Below, in pieces: positions 16,832-26,547 of a DNA stretch of 64,000 bases. How positions within the stretch are numbered: position 1 is the stretch's first letter; each line of letters opens with the position of its first letter. The notes under the pieces were generated by a model. It had not been told where the DNA came from. It made no database searches and was given only the letters and a program-made list of their open reading frames with translations. Location: assembly GCF_012275515.1 (NCBI RefSeq), contig NZ_JAAZQL010000001.1, positions 248,001-312,000 on the forward strand. The letters are read 5' to 3'. This stretch comes from Novosphingobium sp. SG707. GTDB taxonomy: Bacteria; Pseudomonadota; Alphaproteobacteria; Sphingomonadales; Sphingomonadaceae. A program made the position numbers and the translations under genes.

Positions 16832-19537
16832 TTAGAACTTGTAGGAAGCCGAGGCATAGAAACTGCGGCCGTTGAAGCTGCTTTCCTGCCACACCGAGGT
16901 GCCGGTGTAGGTCGCCTTTTCGCGGCTGTTGTTCAGGTTGATGACGCCTGCGGTAAAGCTGAGATGCGCGTCGGGCGTATAACCGGCGCTCAGGTCAACC
17001 TGGGTGCGGGCCAGAACGGTGTGGCCTTCGCGGGCAAAGAAGCTGTCCGCGCTGTTCTGGTCATAGGCGCTGCGATAGTTGAGCGAGGCGCGCAAGCTGA
17101 AGTAGCGGTTTTCCCAATAGGGTGTCACGTTCCACGTCACCTTCGACAGGTTGCGGACCGTATAGCCCGTGCCCACCGCCAGCTTTTGCGGGATCACGCG
17201 GGTATAGTTGGCGATCAGGCCAAAACCCTTGACCGGCAGCATCTTGTCGAATGAGTGATTCAGGCTGATTTCATAGCCCTTGATCTTGATCGTGCTGGGA
17301 TCGTTGAGCGATTGGGTGATGTCATAGGCATTGCCCGCAGCATCGGCGCAATCGCCCGCCGTATTCTTGGCCAGCGCCGTGCCGTTGAACGAGGAGGGGC
17401 AGATCAGCGACGTATAAGTGCCGTTCTTGATCCATTTGTAGAAGCCGTTGATGGCAATCGCGCTGGAGCGCTCATAATACCATTCCACGCCCAGATCGAC
17501 CTGATTGGCGGTCAGTGCCTTCAGGTCCGCCTGACCCAGATCGACAGTGTAGACCTTTTGGCCGCCCACGTTCGAAACCGAGGATGTCTGCGCCATCGAG
17601 GTGTTGCTGTCCATGATCGGACGCACCAGCACCTTGGCGGCGGCGAAACGCACCTGCACCGACTTGGCCGGTTCCAGGACGAGGTTCATGCTGGGCAGCA
17701 GATTGCCGTATTTCTGGTTCAGGTTGTAATCGCCGATCTTGGCCTGAACTTCCTGATAGCTGTCGCTGCGCGGGCCGGTCACGTTGCCCTGCACCTTTTG
17801 CGTGGTGTATTCATAGCGCAGGCCGATATTGCCGCGCAGCGGCATCCCGGCGATTTCCGTCTCGATCGAGGCCTGACCATAGACCGAGGGCATATAGCGG
17901 TCGACGTGATACGAGGCTTCGGGCGCATAGATTTCCGGCACTACGATGCCGGCGGCGGCCAGCGCCTTGTCATAGGCGCCAAGATCGGGCGCGACCCATG
18001 CCGTGGGGATGCCCGACATGCCGTTCAGGAAGCCGCTCACCTGATAATTATAGGTCGCCATCGCCGGGAAGATGCTGCTCGACGGGGCGGGCTGGGCCGA
18101 ACCCAGCGCGATCAGGTCGTGGCGCGAAACGAAGCGGTTGAACGTTTCGTGGCGGAACTTGACGCCCGCGGCCAGCTCGCTGATCGGGCCGAAGGAGACG
18201 TCCTTGTAGAGATCGGCCTGACCCGACCATTCGGTCGTGCGCATGTTGCGCGTGGCGCCATTGGGATATTCGTTGCGGTTGAGCAGCGAAGGCGCATAGG
18301 TCGCGGTCGAATTCAGCGCCGAGGAAGTGTTGAAGCTGATCGCCTCGGGGTTCGAAATATCCAGCGTGGCGCTGGCGATATTGATGCCCAGAATGGCGGC
18401 CGCTTCGCGCTGATACGATGTGCCCTTGGAATAATTGGCAATCGCGCGCCCGCTCCAGCCATTGTCGCCCTTCCACTTGGCCGACAGCGTGTAAAGCTGG
18501 GTCGTCAGGTTGCGGTCTTCGTGCTGACGGTTGTTTTCCATGGTGAAATTGGTGGCCGTCACATTGGTGGCCGCACCATTGGATGCCGAATTGACGGTGA
18601 TGCGCGAGGTGTCGAACAGGAACACCTGCTGGTTCAGGTCATAGGTGGTCTTGTCCTTGGCATAGATCGCGTTGAAGCCCACCTCGATGCGGTCGGACGG
18701 GCGCCATTGCAGACCGCCGCTGGCCATCAGGCGTTCGGTTTCGCGGTCGATGCGGCGATAGCGCGGGCGGCGCGGGGTCAGGATGCTGTTGCCGCCGATG
18801 GTCTGGTTGGTCCAGCGGTCCATCCACATATAGTCGGCGCGGTCATTCAGCTTCTGATAGCCAAGGTTGACATAGACGCCCAGCGTGCCGTCAAGGAACT
18901 GGTCGATATAGCTGACGCCGACCTTGGGCGTAATCTTGCCGCCCGCATATTGCGAATTCTGCGCCTTGGCCGACACGACCAGCTGACGCTTGTGGTAATC
19001 GAGCGGCTTGGTGGTTTCGATGTTCACCGTGCCCGACAGGCCGCCCGCATCCATATCGGCGGTGGGCGATTTGATGACCTGAATGGCGCTGGCCAGTTCG
19101 GTCTGGATGATGTCGAAGCGGAAACCGTCGGTGAAGTCGGCGCTCTTGATGGTCTGGCCGTTGATCGTGGTCATCGCATATTGGGGGCCAAGGCCGCGAA
19201 TGCTGATCGTGGCGCCGCGACCGTTGATGTTCGACATCTGGACGCCGGAAATGCGCTGGATCGATTCGGTGATGTTTTCGGCCGGGAACTTGCCGATGTC
19301 TTCGGAGGAAATGCCGTCCGAAACGCGCGTGTCCTTGCGCTTGGTGTCCAGAGCCGACTTGAGGCTGGCGCGGAAACCGGTGACGACAATGCCGTCCGAG
19401 GCGTCAGCAGCGGGCGCTGCGGTTTGCGCATGGGCCGCGCCCGCCACGATCAGCGCCGATGCGCCGCAGGTGGAAAGCATTGTCAGTCTGGCAGCACGTG
19501 AAAGCGGCGAAACAAGCGAAGCACGCAAGATCGTCAT
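16832..19537 (-). CDS. TonB-dependent receptor of the amino-sugar locus
   Basis: 901-aa outer-membrane receptor. Signal peptide ends near AGAAHAQ, followed by a plug domain starting DGIVVTGFRASLKSALDTKR, a segment typical of sugar-associated TonB receptors of Caulobacter and sphingomonads. There is no STN domain. A large beta-barrel ends in aromatic FYASASYKF. It is divergent from the GlcNAc catabolic operon and beside GH89, so the ligand is most likely an oligosaccharide containing GlcNAc (inference). Followed by a strong terminator; the promoter lies in the 438-nt divergent gap. Confidence 0.9.
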   Translation of the reverse strand: MTILRASLVSPLSRAARLTMLSTCGASALIVAGAAHAQTAAPAADASDGIVVTGFRASLKSALDTKRKDTRVSDGISSEDIGKFPAENITESIQRISGVQMSNINGRGATISIRGLGPQYAMTTINGQTIKSADFTDGFRFDIIQTELASAIQVIKSPTADMDAGGLSGTVNIETTKPLDYHKRQLVVSAKAQNSQYAGGKITPKVGVSYIDQFLDGTLGVYVNLGYQKLNDRADYMWMDRWTNQTIGGNSILTPRRPRYRRIDRETERLMASGGLQWRPSDRIEVGFNAIYAKDKTTYDLNQQVFLFDTSRITVNSASNGAATNVTATNFTMENNRQHEDRNLTTQLYTLSAKWKGDNGWSGRAIANYSKGTSYQREAAAILGINIASATLDISNPEAISFNTSSALNSTATYAPSLLNRNEYPNGATRNMRTTEWSGQADLYKDVSFGPISELAAGVKFRHETFNRFVSRHDLIALGSAQPAPSSSIFPAMATYNYQVSGFLNGMSGIPTAWVAPDLGAYDKALAAAGIVVPEIYAPEASYHVDRYMPSVYGQASIETEIAGMPLRGNIGLRYEYTTQKVQGNVTGPRSDSYQEVQAKIGDYNLNQKYGNLLPSMNLVLEPAKSVQVRFAAAKVLVRPIMDSNTSMAQTSSVSNVGGQKVYTVDLGQADLKALTANQVDLGVEWYYERSSAIAINGFYKWIKNGTYTSLICPSSFNGTALAKNTAGDCADAAGNAYDITQSLNDPSTIKIKGYEISLNHSFDKMLPVKGFGLIANYTRVIPQKLAVGTGYTVRNLSKVTWNVTPYWENRYFSLRASLNYRSAYDQNSADSFFAREGHTVLARTQVDLSAGYTPDAHLSFTAGVINLNNSREKATYTGTSVWQESSFNGRSFYASASYKF

Positions 19538-19975
19538 AAAACCCCCTCAAGAAATTGAGCTGAACCCTGTATCCTCCCGGAGGTGGCGCATCCTGTGCGC
19601 CATCTGCCCCGTTCGCCGACCAGAAATCCGCCGGAAGGACGAGTCTGTCAAGTCATTTCAATGACACCTTTGTTCAAATTGGTATTGCAAATATGTGACG
19701 ATTGGCGCGGAAGTGACATGATTGGCCTGTCCAAAAAGGATCGCATTTCCGGGTAAAGTGATGATTAGTCGTCTGTTTTATTGGAAGGCTCCATGGGTTC
19801 CCCAGGTTTGCGCAGCTCGGTCAAAACTGCGGATGATACGTCAAATTGCGAATGCGGATGAAAGCTGTTGCAATGATGACCGCCTTAAAATAATACCAAT
19901 TAAATATCACTTGCCGACATATTGGCATGACAGACACGCCTCCATCGCGAGGCGGCGCAAGGCAGGACCCCATTC
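19538..19975. promoter_or_regulatory. Divergent promoter region between TonB receptor and GlcNAc operon
   Basis: 438 nt without a gene and clearly more AT-rich than its surroundings. It contains a perfect 14-bp inverted repeat GTCATTTCAATGAC (19652-19665). It also contains two exact copies of a 10-mer in opposite orientations: AATTGGTATT at 19677-19686 and AATACCAATT at 19892-19901. Each copy points to one of the two divergent genes, which suggests an operator for the GntR-type regulator encoded downstream. Neither regulator nor binding is proven from sequence. Confidence 0.6.
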
Positions 19976-21064
19976 GTGACACCTTCACTTGATGACCGAC
20001 CACTTGACGGCAAACGCCCCCCTCTCGCCTCGACCCTGATGTATGCCGAAGCCGCCGAGGCGGGCGCGGCTGTGGCGCGCTTTGTCGCGGGCAATCGCGC
20101 CGAGCTGGCCCGGCTGGCCGCGCATCTGGCGCAATGCCCGCCCGCCTTTGTCATCACCTGCGCGCGCGGATCGTCCGATCATGCCGCCACCTATGCCAAA
20201 TATCTGATCGAGACGCGCCTTGGCCTGCCCACGGCCTCGGCGGCTTTCTCGACCGTTTCGGTCTATGACGCCCCGGTGGTCCACCCGGCGGGCGGCGCGG
20301 CCCTTTGCCTTGCCATCTCGCAATCGGGGCGCAGTCCGGACATGCTGGCCACGGTCGAGCGCCAGCAGGCATCGGGCGCGACTGTGGTCGCGCTGGTCAA
20401 TGACGAGACTTCTCCTTTGGCCCAGATGGCCGATTTCACCCTGCCGCTCTATGCCGGGGCCGAACGCTCGGTGGCGGCCACGAAATCCTATATCACCTCG
20501 CTGGCGGGCATTGCCGCGCTGGTGGCGGCATGGACGGGCGATGCGGCGCTGGCCCGCGATGTCGAGGGGCTGCCCGCGCTGCTCGATGCGTCTTTTGCGC
20601 TCGACTGGACCCCGCTGATCAGCGGCCTGCTCGATGCCTCGAACCTGTTCATTCTGGGGCGCGGCTATGGCCTTGCCATTGCCCAAGAGGCCGCGCTCAA
20701 GCTCAAGGAAACCTCGGCCCTGCATGGCGAGGCCTTTTCCGCCGCCGAGGTGCGCCATGGCCCGATGGCGGTGGTGCGCGAAGGTTTCCCGGTGCTTGCC
20801 TTTGCGGGCGGCGATGCGACGGGCGATGATGTGCGCCAGATCGCGGGCGAATTTGCCGCGCGCGGGGCGCATGTCTGGCTGGCCGATGCGCAGGCGCAGG
20901 CGCCAGAGGGCGTGACCCACCTGCCCGCCTTGGCCGCGCGCGATGAACTGGCGCCGATCTTGATGATTGCCAGCTTCTATCGCATGGCTAACGCTTTGTC
21001 GCAGGCGCGGGGTCATAATCCCGATCAGCCCCCCTATCTTGCCAAGGTGACGCGCACGCGATGA
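19976..21064 (+). CDS. SIS-domain glucosamine-6-phosphate deaminase (NagB-II type)
   Basis: 362-aa protein with two SIS sugar-isomerase domains, related to the GlmS isomerase half but lacking the glutaminase half. Motifs seen: CARGSSDHAATYAKY, SQSGRSPDML (phosphosugar binding), and LKLKETSALHGEAFSAAEVRHGP. Proteins of this type replace classical NagB in many proteobacteria and convert GlcN-6-P to fructose-6-P plus ammonia. It leads the operon with nagA and the PTS genes; the stop overlaps nagA by 4 nt. The GTG start has a weak AGGA 9 nt upstream. Confidence 0.9.
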   Translation: MTPSLDDRPLDGKRPPLASTLMYAEAAEAGAAVARFVAGNRAELARLAAHLAQCPPAFVITCARGSSDHAATYAKYLIETRLGLPTASAAFSTVSVYDAPVVHPAGGAALCLAISQSGRSPDMLATVERQQASGATVVALVNDETSPLAQMADFTLPLYAGAERSVAATKSYITSLAGIAALVAAWTGDAALARDVEGLPALLDASFALDWTPLISGLLDASNLFILGRGYGLAIAQEAALKLKETSALHGEAFSAAEVRHGPMAVVREGFPVLAFAGGDATGDDVRQIAGEFAARGAHVWLADAQAQAPEGVTHLPALAARDELAPILMIASFYRMANALSQARGHNPDQPPYLAKVTRTR

Positions 21065-22200
21065 ACACGGTTGATGTCCTTAACGGCCAGGCCCTGATTG
21101 CGGGGCAGTGGCGTTCATCAGTCCGCCTGACGATGGATGGCGGGCAAATCGTGTCCGTCGATGATGCGGGCGATGCCGATCAGGTGCTCGACCTGCACGG
21201 CGGCTATCTGCTGCCCGGCTTTGTCGATACGCAGGTTAATGGCGGCGGCGGGGTATTGTTCAACGATTGCCCGACGGTTGATGGCGTGGCCGCGATTGCG
21301 GCGGCCCATGCCTGCTTTGGCACGACCGCGCTGCTGCCCACGCTGATCAGCGATTCGGTCGAGGCGGTGGCCGCCGCGCTCAATGCGGTGGACGATGCCA
21401 TCGCACAGGGCGTGCCCGGCATCGTCGGCGTCCATATCGAAGGCCCCTTCATCAACCCTGCGCGCAAGGGCATCCACAGCGAGGCCCGCCTGCGCCGCCT
21501 TGACGATGCCGCCATGGCGCTGCTCACCCGCCCGCGCAAAGGCGTGGTGATGCTGACCATCGCGCCCGAACTGGCCGCGCCCGAACAGATCGTCACGCTG
21601 GCCCGCGCGGGGGTGATTATCAGCGCGGGCCATACCGACGCCACCTATGAAGAAGCCATCGCCGGTTTCGACCATGGCGTGCGCGGCGTCACGCATCTCT
21701 ATAATGCGATGACGCCTTTGCAGCATCGCGCGCCCGGCATGGTCGGCGCGGCCTTTGATCGCGACGATGTCTATTGCGGGCTGATCGTCGATGGCGTCCA
21801 TGTGGCCACGCCTGCGGTGCGTCTGGCCTGCCGGGTCAAGGGGCCGGAGCGGCTGATGCTGGTGACCGATGCGATGCCGGGCGTGGGCAATGGGGGGCAG
21901 CCCTTCATGCTCGATGGTCGCCCGATCTATGTGCGCGACGGCATGTGTACCGATGCGGCCGGAACGCTGGCAGGATCGGGGCTGGATATGGCCACGGCCT
22001 TGCGCAACACGCTGACCATGACGGGATTGCCGATGGAGCAGGTCTCGCAAATGGCCTCGGCCACGCCTGCGGCTTTCCTCGGGCTGGAAAGCCGGATCGG
22101 CCGGATTGCGCCGGGCATGGCGGCGGATTTCGTGGCGCTCGATGCCCGTCTGGGCGTGGCGCAGACGTGGATTGGCGGCATTTGCCGCTTTGCAGGATAA
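21061..22200 (+). CDS. nagA: N-acetylglucosamine-6-phosphate deacetylase
   Basis: 379-aa cytoplasmic amidohydrolase removing acetate from GlcNAc-6-P. Landmarks are LPGFVDTQVNGGGG (NagA-type Q instead of the usual HxH), HIEGPFINPARKGIH, ISAGHTDA, THLYNAMTPLQHRAPG, and VTDAMPGVG with the catalytic aspartate. ATGA overlap with the deaminase. Product GlcN-6-P is used by the preceding gene. The next gene starts 4 nt after its stop. Confidence 0.95.
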   Translation: MNTVDVLNGQALIAGQWRSSVRLTMDGGQIVSVDDAGDADQVLDLHGGYLLPGFVDTQVNGGGGVLFNDCPTVDGVAAIAAAHACFGTTALLPTLISDSVEAVAAALNAVDDAIAQGVPGIVGVHIEGPFINPARKGIHSEARLRRLDDAAMALLTRPRKGVVMLTIAPELAAPEQIVTLARAGVIISAGHTDATYEEAIAGFDHGVRGVTHLYNAMTPLQHRAPGMVGAAFDRDDVYCGLIVDGVHVATPAVRLACRVKGPERLMLVTDAMPGVGNGGQPFMLDGRPIYVRDGMCTDAAGTLAGSGLDMATALRNTLTMTGLPMEQVSQMASATPAAFLGLESRIGRIAPGMAADFVALDARLGVAQTWIGGICRFAG

Positions 22201-22204
22201 AGCG

Positions 22205-24715
22205 ATGGTTCTGGATCTGCGCGCGCCGATGGACGGCTGGATCAGCCCCTTGGCCGAAGTGCCCGATGATGCCTTTGCCGGCGGGTTGCTGGGGCCGGGG
22301 CTGGCGATCGATCCGCTGGCCGATACGGTCTGCGCGCCTGCTGCGGGCGAGGTGCTGGCGGTTCATGCGGCGGGTCATGCGGTGACGCTGCGTCTGGCGC
22401 CGGGGCTGGATGTGCTGCTGCATTTCGGGCTGGAAACGGTGCGGTTGGGGGGCGAAGGTTTCACGCCCTTGGTGCGTGTGGGCCAGCGCGTTGCGGCGGG
22501 CGATCCGTTGCTGCGGGTTGATCCGGGCGCGGTGGTGGGCCGGGCCAAAAGCCTTGTCATGCCGATCATCCTGATCGAGGCCGAGGGCTGGCAATGGCAA
22601 CCGGCGATCTCGCAAGGGCTGGTGGCCAAGGGCGATGTGCTGGGCAGGATTACCGGCGCTGGCGTGGCGGAATCGGGCGCCGAAGCGAGTGGCGAGGCTT
22701 TGTCCCGCACCCTGCGCGTGCCTCTGGCCCATGGGCTTCATGCCCGACCCAGCGCACGTCTGGCCGCCCGCGCGCGCGAATTTGCGGCCAAGGTGCGGGT
22801 GGAAAAGGGCGAGGCGTCCGCCGCGATCACCAGCCCCAGCGCGATGCTGCGGCTGGGCGTGGGCCATGGCGATACGATCCGCCTGCTGGCGCATGGAAGC
22901 GAAGCGCGCGAGGCGCTCGATACCCTGAGCGAAATGATCGCGGGCGGGATGGGTGAATTTCTGGCGGTTTCCGAAACGCTTGCTGCGCCGGTCATCGCGC
23001 CTCCGGCCGTCGCTGTATCGGCGCCGCAACCGGGCGACCGGCTGAGCGGCGTGACGGCCGCGACCGGCATGGCGGTGGGCCATGTCTGGCGCCCGCGCCG
23101 CGCCGAACCCGAATTGGCCGCGATCAGCAAGGGTGAGGCCGCCGAACGGGCCTTGCTCGACGAGGCCCTGGCCGGTCTGCGCGCGGCCCTGACTGCCCAG
23201 AGCGAGACGGGCACGCCCCAGCAAAAGGCGATTTTGAGCGCGCATCTCGCGCTGCTCGATGATGAGGAACTGGTGGGCGAGGCGAAAGCCGCCATCGCCG
23301 CCGGGGCCAGCGCCGCGATGGGCTGGCGCAAGGTGCTGTGGGCGCAGGCCGAGGCTTTGCGGCAATTGCCCGATCCGCGCTTTGCCGAAAGGGCGGGCGA
23401 TCTGCTCGATCTGGAACTGCGCCTGCAATGGCAATTGTGCGGCGAAGAGCCTGAGGCGCCCTTGCCCCCGCATGGCGCGATTCTCGTGGCCGAGGATCTG
23501 ATGCCCAGCGAGGTGGCTGCGCTTGATCTTTCCCGCGTGGTCGGTCTGGCCACGGCGCGCGGCGGGCCGACGTCGCATGTCGCCATCATTGCGGCGAGCC
23601 GGGGCCTGCCCGCGCTGGTGGCGCTGGGCGAGGGGCTGATGCTGGTGAGCGAAGGCACGCCTCTGGTGCTTGACGCCGATGGCTGCGCGCTGGAAATCGC
23701 GCCTGAGGCGCATCGGTTGGTGAGCGTTCGTGCGATGATCGAGGCGCGCGCTGCTCGGCGCGCCGCCGCCTTGGCCAGCGCGCATGAGGAAGGCCGCACC
23801 CGTGACGGCACCCGCATCGAGGTTTTCGCCAATCTGGGCAAACTGTCCGAGACCGCCCCCGCGGTGGCGGGCGGGGCCGAGGGCTGCGGATTGCTGCGCA
23901 CCGAATTCCTGTTTCTCGACCGGCAAAGCGCGCCAGATGAGGATGAGCAGACCGCGCAATATGCCGCCATCGCCGATGCGCTGGAGGGGCGGCCGCTCAT
24001 TATCCGCCTGCTCGACATTGGCGGCGACAAGCCCGCGCCTTATCTGCCGATTGCCCCCGAGGAGAACCCGGCCATGGGCCTGCGCGGCCTGCGCGTGGGT
24101 CTGGCACGGCCCGATGTCTTGGCCACGCAATTGCGCGCGATCCTGCGCGCGGCACAAGGGCGGCGGGTGAAGATCATGGCCCCGATGGTGGCCCGCGTTT
24201 GCGAACTGCGCGAATTGCAGGGCGTGGCGGCGGCGCAGGCGGCCTTGCTGGGCGTGGATTTGCCCGAGATCGGCGTGATGGTGGAAACGCCCGCCGCCGC
24301 CGTGATGGCCGATGCGCTGGCGGCGCAATGCGCTTTCCTGTCGATCGGGACCAATGACCTGACGCAATATGCGCTGGCCATGGATCGCGGCAATCCGGCG
24401 GTGGCGGCGGGGTTGGATGGGCTGGACCCCTCGGTCCTGCGCCTGATCGCCCAGACCTGCGCCGGGGGCGCGCGGCATGGCAAATGGGTGGGCGTGTGCG
24501 GGGGGCTGGCCTCAGACCCTCTGGCGGTGCCGATCCTGATCGGGCTGGGCGTGGGCGAATTGTCCGCCGCGCCCGCAATGGTGGCGGAAATCAAGGCGTT
24601 GGTGCGCAGCGTCGATGTGGCCGATTGCCGCAGCTTGGCCGCCCGCGTGCTGGAGGCCGACGGCGCGGCGCAGGTGCGCGCGCTGGCTGCGGAATTTATC
24701 GGAGGGCTGGCGTGA
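22205..24715 (+). CDS. PTS fusion EIIA(Glc-type)-HPr-enzyme I
   Basis: 836-aa cytoplasmic protein joining three phosphotransfer domains. The EIIA-Glc domain occupies about residues 1-145 with active His73 in LLHFGLETV. The HPr domain is about 165-245 with HGLHARP, active His179. Enzyme I fills the remainder, with the phospho-histidine motif GGPTSHVAI (His458) and the PEP-binding VCGGLASDP region. It carries phosphate from PEP to the EIICB permease in one chain. It was started at ATG 22205 because the upstream extension lies inside nagA. Four-nt linkage on both sides indicates one operon. Confidence 0.95.
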   Translation: MVLDLRAPMDGWISPLAEVPDDAFAGGLLGPGLAIDPLADTVCAPAAGEVLAVHAAGHAVTLRLAPGLDVLLHFGLETVRLGGEGFTPLVRVGQRVAAGDPLLRVDPGAVVGRAKSLVMPIILIEAEGWQWQPAISQGLVAKGDVLGRITGAGVAESGAEASGEALSRTLRVPLAHGLHARPSARLAARAREFAAKVRVEKGEASAAITSPSAMLRLGVGHGDTIRLLAHGSEAREALDTLSEMIAGGMGEFLAVSETLAAPVIAPPAVAVSAPQPGDRLSGVTAATGMAVGHVWRPRRAEPELAAISKGEAAERALLDEALAGLRAALTAQSETGTPQQKAILSAHLALLDDEELVGEAKAAIAAGASAAMGWRKVLWAQAEALRQLPDPRFAERAGDLLDLELRLQWQLCGEEPEAPLPPHGAILVAEDLMPSEVAALDLSRVVGLATARGGPTSHVAIIAASRGLPALVALGEGLMLVSEGTPLVLDADGCALEIAPEAHRLVSVRAMIEARAARRAAALASAHEEGRTRDGTRIEVFANLGKLSETAPAVAGGAEGCGLLRTEFLFLDRQSAPDEDEQTAQYAAIADALEGRPLIIRLLDIGGDKPAPYLPIAPEENPAMGLRGLRVGLARPDVLATQLRAILRAAQGRRVKIMAPMVARVCELRELQGVAAAQAALLGVDLPEIGVMVETPAAAVMADALAAQCAFLSIGTNDLTQYALAMDRGNPAVAAGLDGLDPSVLRLIAQTCAGGARHGKWVGVCGGLASDPLAVPILIGLGVGELSAAPAMVAEIKALVRSVDVADCRSLAARVLEADGAAQVRALAAEFIGGLA

Positions 24716-26421
24716 TGACATCTGCGTTCCATGGCGCCGCGCAGGGGCTGCAACGCCTTGGCCGCGCGCTGATGCTGCCGATTGCGGTGCTGCCGGTGGC
24801 GGCTTTGCTGCTGCGTATGGGCCAGCCCGATCTGCTGAACCTGCCCTTTGTCAGCGCGGCGGGCGATGCGATGTTCGCCAATCTGGGCCTGCTCTTCGCC
24901 ATTGGCGTGGCGACCGGCTTTGCCCGCGACGGCAATGGCGCAGCGCCTCTGGCCGGGGTCGTATGCTTTCTGGTGGCGACTGAGGGCGCCAAGGCCTTGC
25001 TCAAAGTTCCCGCCGATGTGGTCGCAGGCGTGGCCGAGGCGGCGCGCGGGGCGGTAACGGGCGCATGGCGTCAGGGCCAGATCGGCCGCGTGGCGGTGCC
25101 TTTGGGCATTGTTTCGGGTATGATCGGCGGCCTTGGCTATAATCGCTTTTCCGGCTTCCGCCCGCCCGATTTCCTCGCGTTCTTTGGCGGCAAGCGCTTT
25201 GTGCCGATCATCGCGGGCGCTTGCGGCGTGCTGCTGGCCGCGCTGGTGGGGTTCAGCCATGATGCGATCAATGCGGGCGTCGATGGCGCCTCGCGCGCGG
25301 CGCTGGGTAGTGGGGCGTTCGGCCTGTTCGCCTATGGCTTGCTCAACCGCCTGCTGCTGGTGACGGGGCTGCACCATATTCTGAACAATATCGCATGGTT
25401 CGTGCTGGGCGATTATCACGGGGTGACGGGCGATCTGCGGCGGTTTTTCGCGGGCGATCCGGGGGCTGGCGCTTTCATGAGCGGCTTTTTCCCGGTGATG
25501 ATGTTCGGCCTGCCCGCCGCCTGCCTTGCCATGTATCGCAGCGCGCGGCCCGAAAAGCGGCGCGAGACGGGCGGTATGCTGGCCAGCCTTGCGGCGACCT
25601 CCTTCCTGACCGGCGTGACCGAGCCGATCGAGTTCAGCTTCATGTTCCTCGCGCCTGCGCTTTTCGCGCTCCATGCGGTGCTGACCGGGGCGGCGATGGC
25701 GCTGATGTCCTTGCTCCATGTCCATCTGGGCTTTGGCTTTTCGGCAGGCCTGTTCGACTATGTGCTGAACTTCTCCAAGGCGACGCGGCCGCTGGTGCTG
25801 ATCCCGGTCGGGCTGGCCTATTTCGCGATCTATTATGCGGTGTTTCGCTTTGCGATTGTCCGGCTCGACCTGAAAACGCCGGGGCGCGAAGAGGACAGCG
25901 GCGAGGCGGCCGAGGTTTCGACCGAGCAGGGCCGGGGCGCGGCTTTTGTCGCGGCGCTGGGCGGGGCGGACAATCTGGTCGAGGTGGGCGCCTGCACCAC
26001 GCGGCTGCGGCTGGTTGTCGCGCGGCAGGAGGCGGTGGATGAGGCCGCGCTCAAGGCGCTGGGCGCGCGCGGGCTGATCCGGCCTTCGGCGCAGGGGCTT
26101 CAGGTGGTGCTTGGCCCGCAGGCGGACAGTGTGGCCAGCGAGATGCAGGCGGCGATGCGGGTCGGGTCGGTGGTTCGCGCGGCCGCTCCGGTTGGGGAAG
26201 CTCTGGCGGCCTTGTCGCCGCAATCCTTGCCCGCGCCGGTGCGCGCCGCCTTGGGGCCGGTCGCATCCCTCCATGTCGGGCCGAGCCGTCTGGTCGTTGA
26301 AACCGAGACTCCCCCCGATCTGGAGGCGCTGGCGGCCCATGGTCTGCGTGGGGGCGTGCAACTGGGCGGGCAATGGCATCTGCTCTTTGCGCCCGATACA
26401 ATTTCCGCCTGGCACAGATAA
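24715..26421 (+). CDS. PTS N-acetylglucosamine-type permease EIICB with degenerate second EIIB
   Basis: 568-aa inner-membrane PTS transporter. The EIIC domain (about residues 1-385) has the Glc-family look: LMLPIAVLPVAALLLRMG, LVTGLHHILNN, and GVTEPIEFSFMFLAP. An EIIB domain follows with the phosphocysteine motif GACTTRLRL. The last about 60 residues (HVGPSRLVVETETPPDLEAL...) align with the EIIB fold but lack the cysteine, suggesting a duplicated, inactive EIIB. It imports and phosphorylates GlcNAc by context. ATG 24715 abuts the previous stop; GTG 24712 is equally possible. Confidence 0.93.
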   Translation: MTSAFHGAAQGLQRLGRALMLPIAVLPVAALLLRMGQPDLLNLPFVSAAGDAMFANLGLLFAIGVATGFARDGNGAAPLAGVVCFLVATEGAKALLKVPADVVAGVAEAARGAVTGAWRQGQIGRVAVPLGIVSGMIGGLGYNRFSGFRPPDFLAFFGGKRFVPIIAGACGVLLAALVGFSHDAINAGVDGASRAALGSGAFGLFAYGLLNRLLLVTGLHHILNNIAWFVLGDYHGVTGDLRRFFAGDPGAGAFMSGFFPVMMFGLPAACLAMYRSARPEKRRETGGMLASLAATSFLTGVTEPIEFSFMFLAPALFALHAVLTGAAMALMSLLHVHLGFGFSAGLFDYVLNFSKATRPLVLIPVGLAYFAIYYAVFRFAIVRLDLKTPGREEDSGEAAEVSTEQGRGAAFVAALGGADNLVEVGACTTRLRLVVARQEAVDEAALKALGARGLIRPSAQGLQVVLGPQADSVASEMQAAMRVGSVVRAAAPVGEALAALSPQSLPAPVRAALGPVASLHVGPSRLVVETETPPDLEALAAHGLRGGVQLGGQWHLLFAPDTISAWHR

Positions 26422-26445
26422 ACAACCGACAGGCGTTTGCAGGAG

Positions 26446-26494
26446 GGGGCTCGGCAAGACATATTAAAGTCTTGCCGAGCCCCATTCCTTTTTG
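26446..26494 (+). terminator. Strong rho-independent terminator of the GlcNAc/PTS operon
   Basis: Perfect 15-bp stem GGGGCTCGGCAAGAC / GTCTTGCCGAGCCCC with loop ATATTAAA, followed by ATTCCTTTTT. It separates the PTS operon from the GntR gene. Confidence 0.92.
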
Positions 26495-26547
26495 GATAAG
26501 ACAGATAGCAGACCGCGCAGGCCCGAACATCCGGGCAAGGGAGTATT

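Noticed and set aside
22060..22204. Upstream extension of the PTS fusion protein into nagA
   Set aside because: The extension has no EIIA homology and the ATG at 22205 gives the normal EIIA N-terminus.
21905..26457. Long minus-strand frames opposite the PTS genes
   Set aside because: Basic, histidine- and glutamine-rich shadow frames without recognisable domains.
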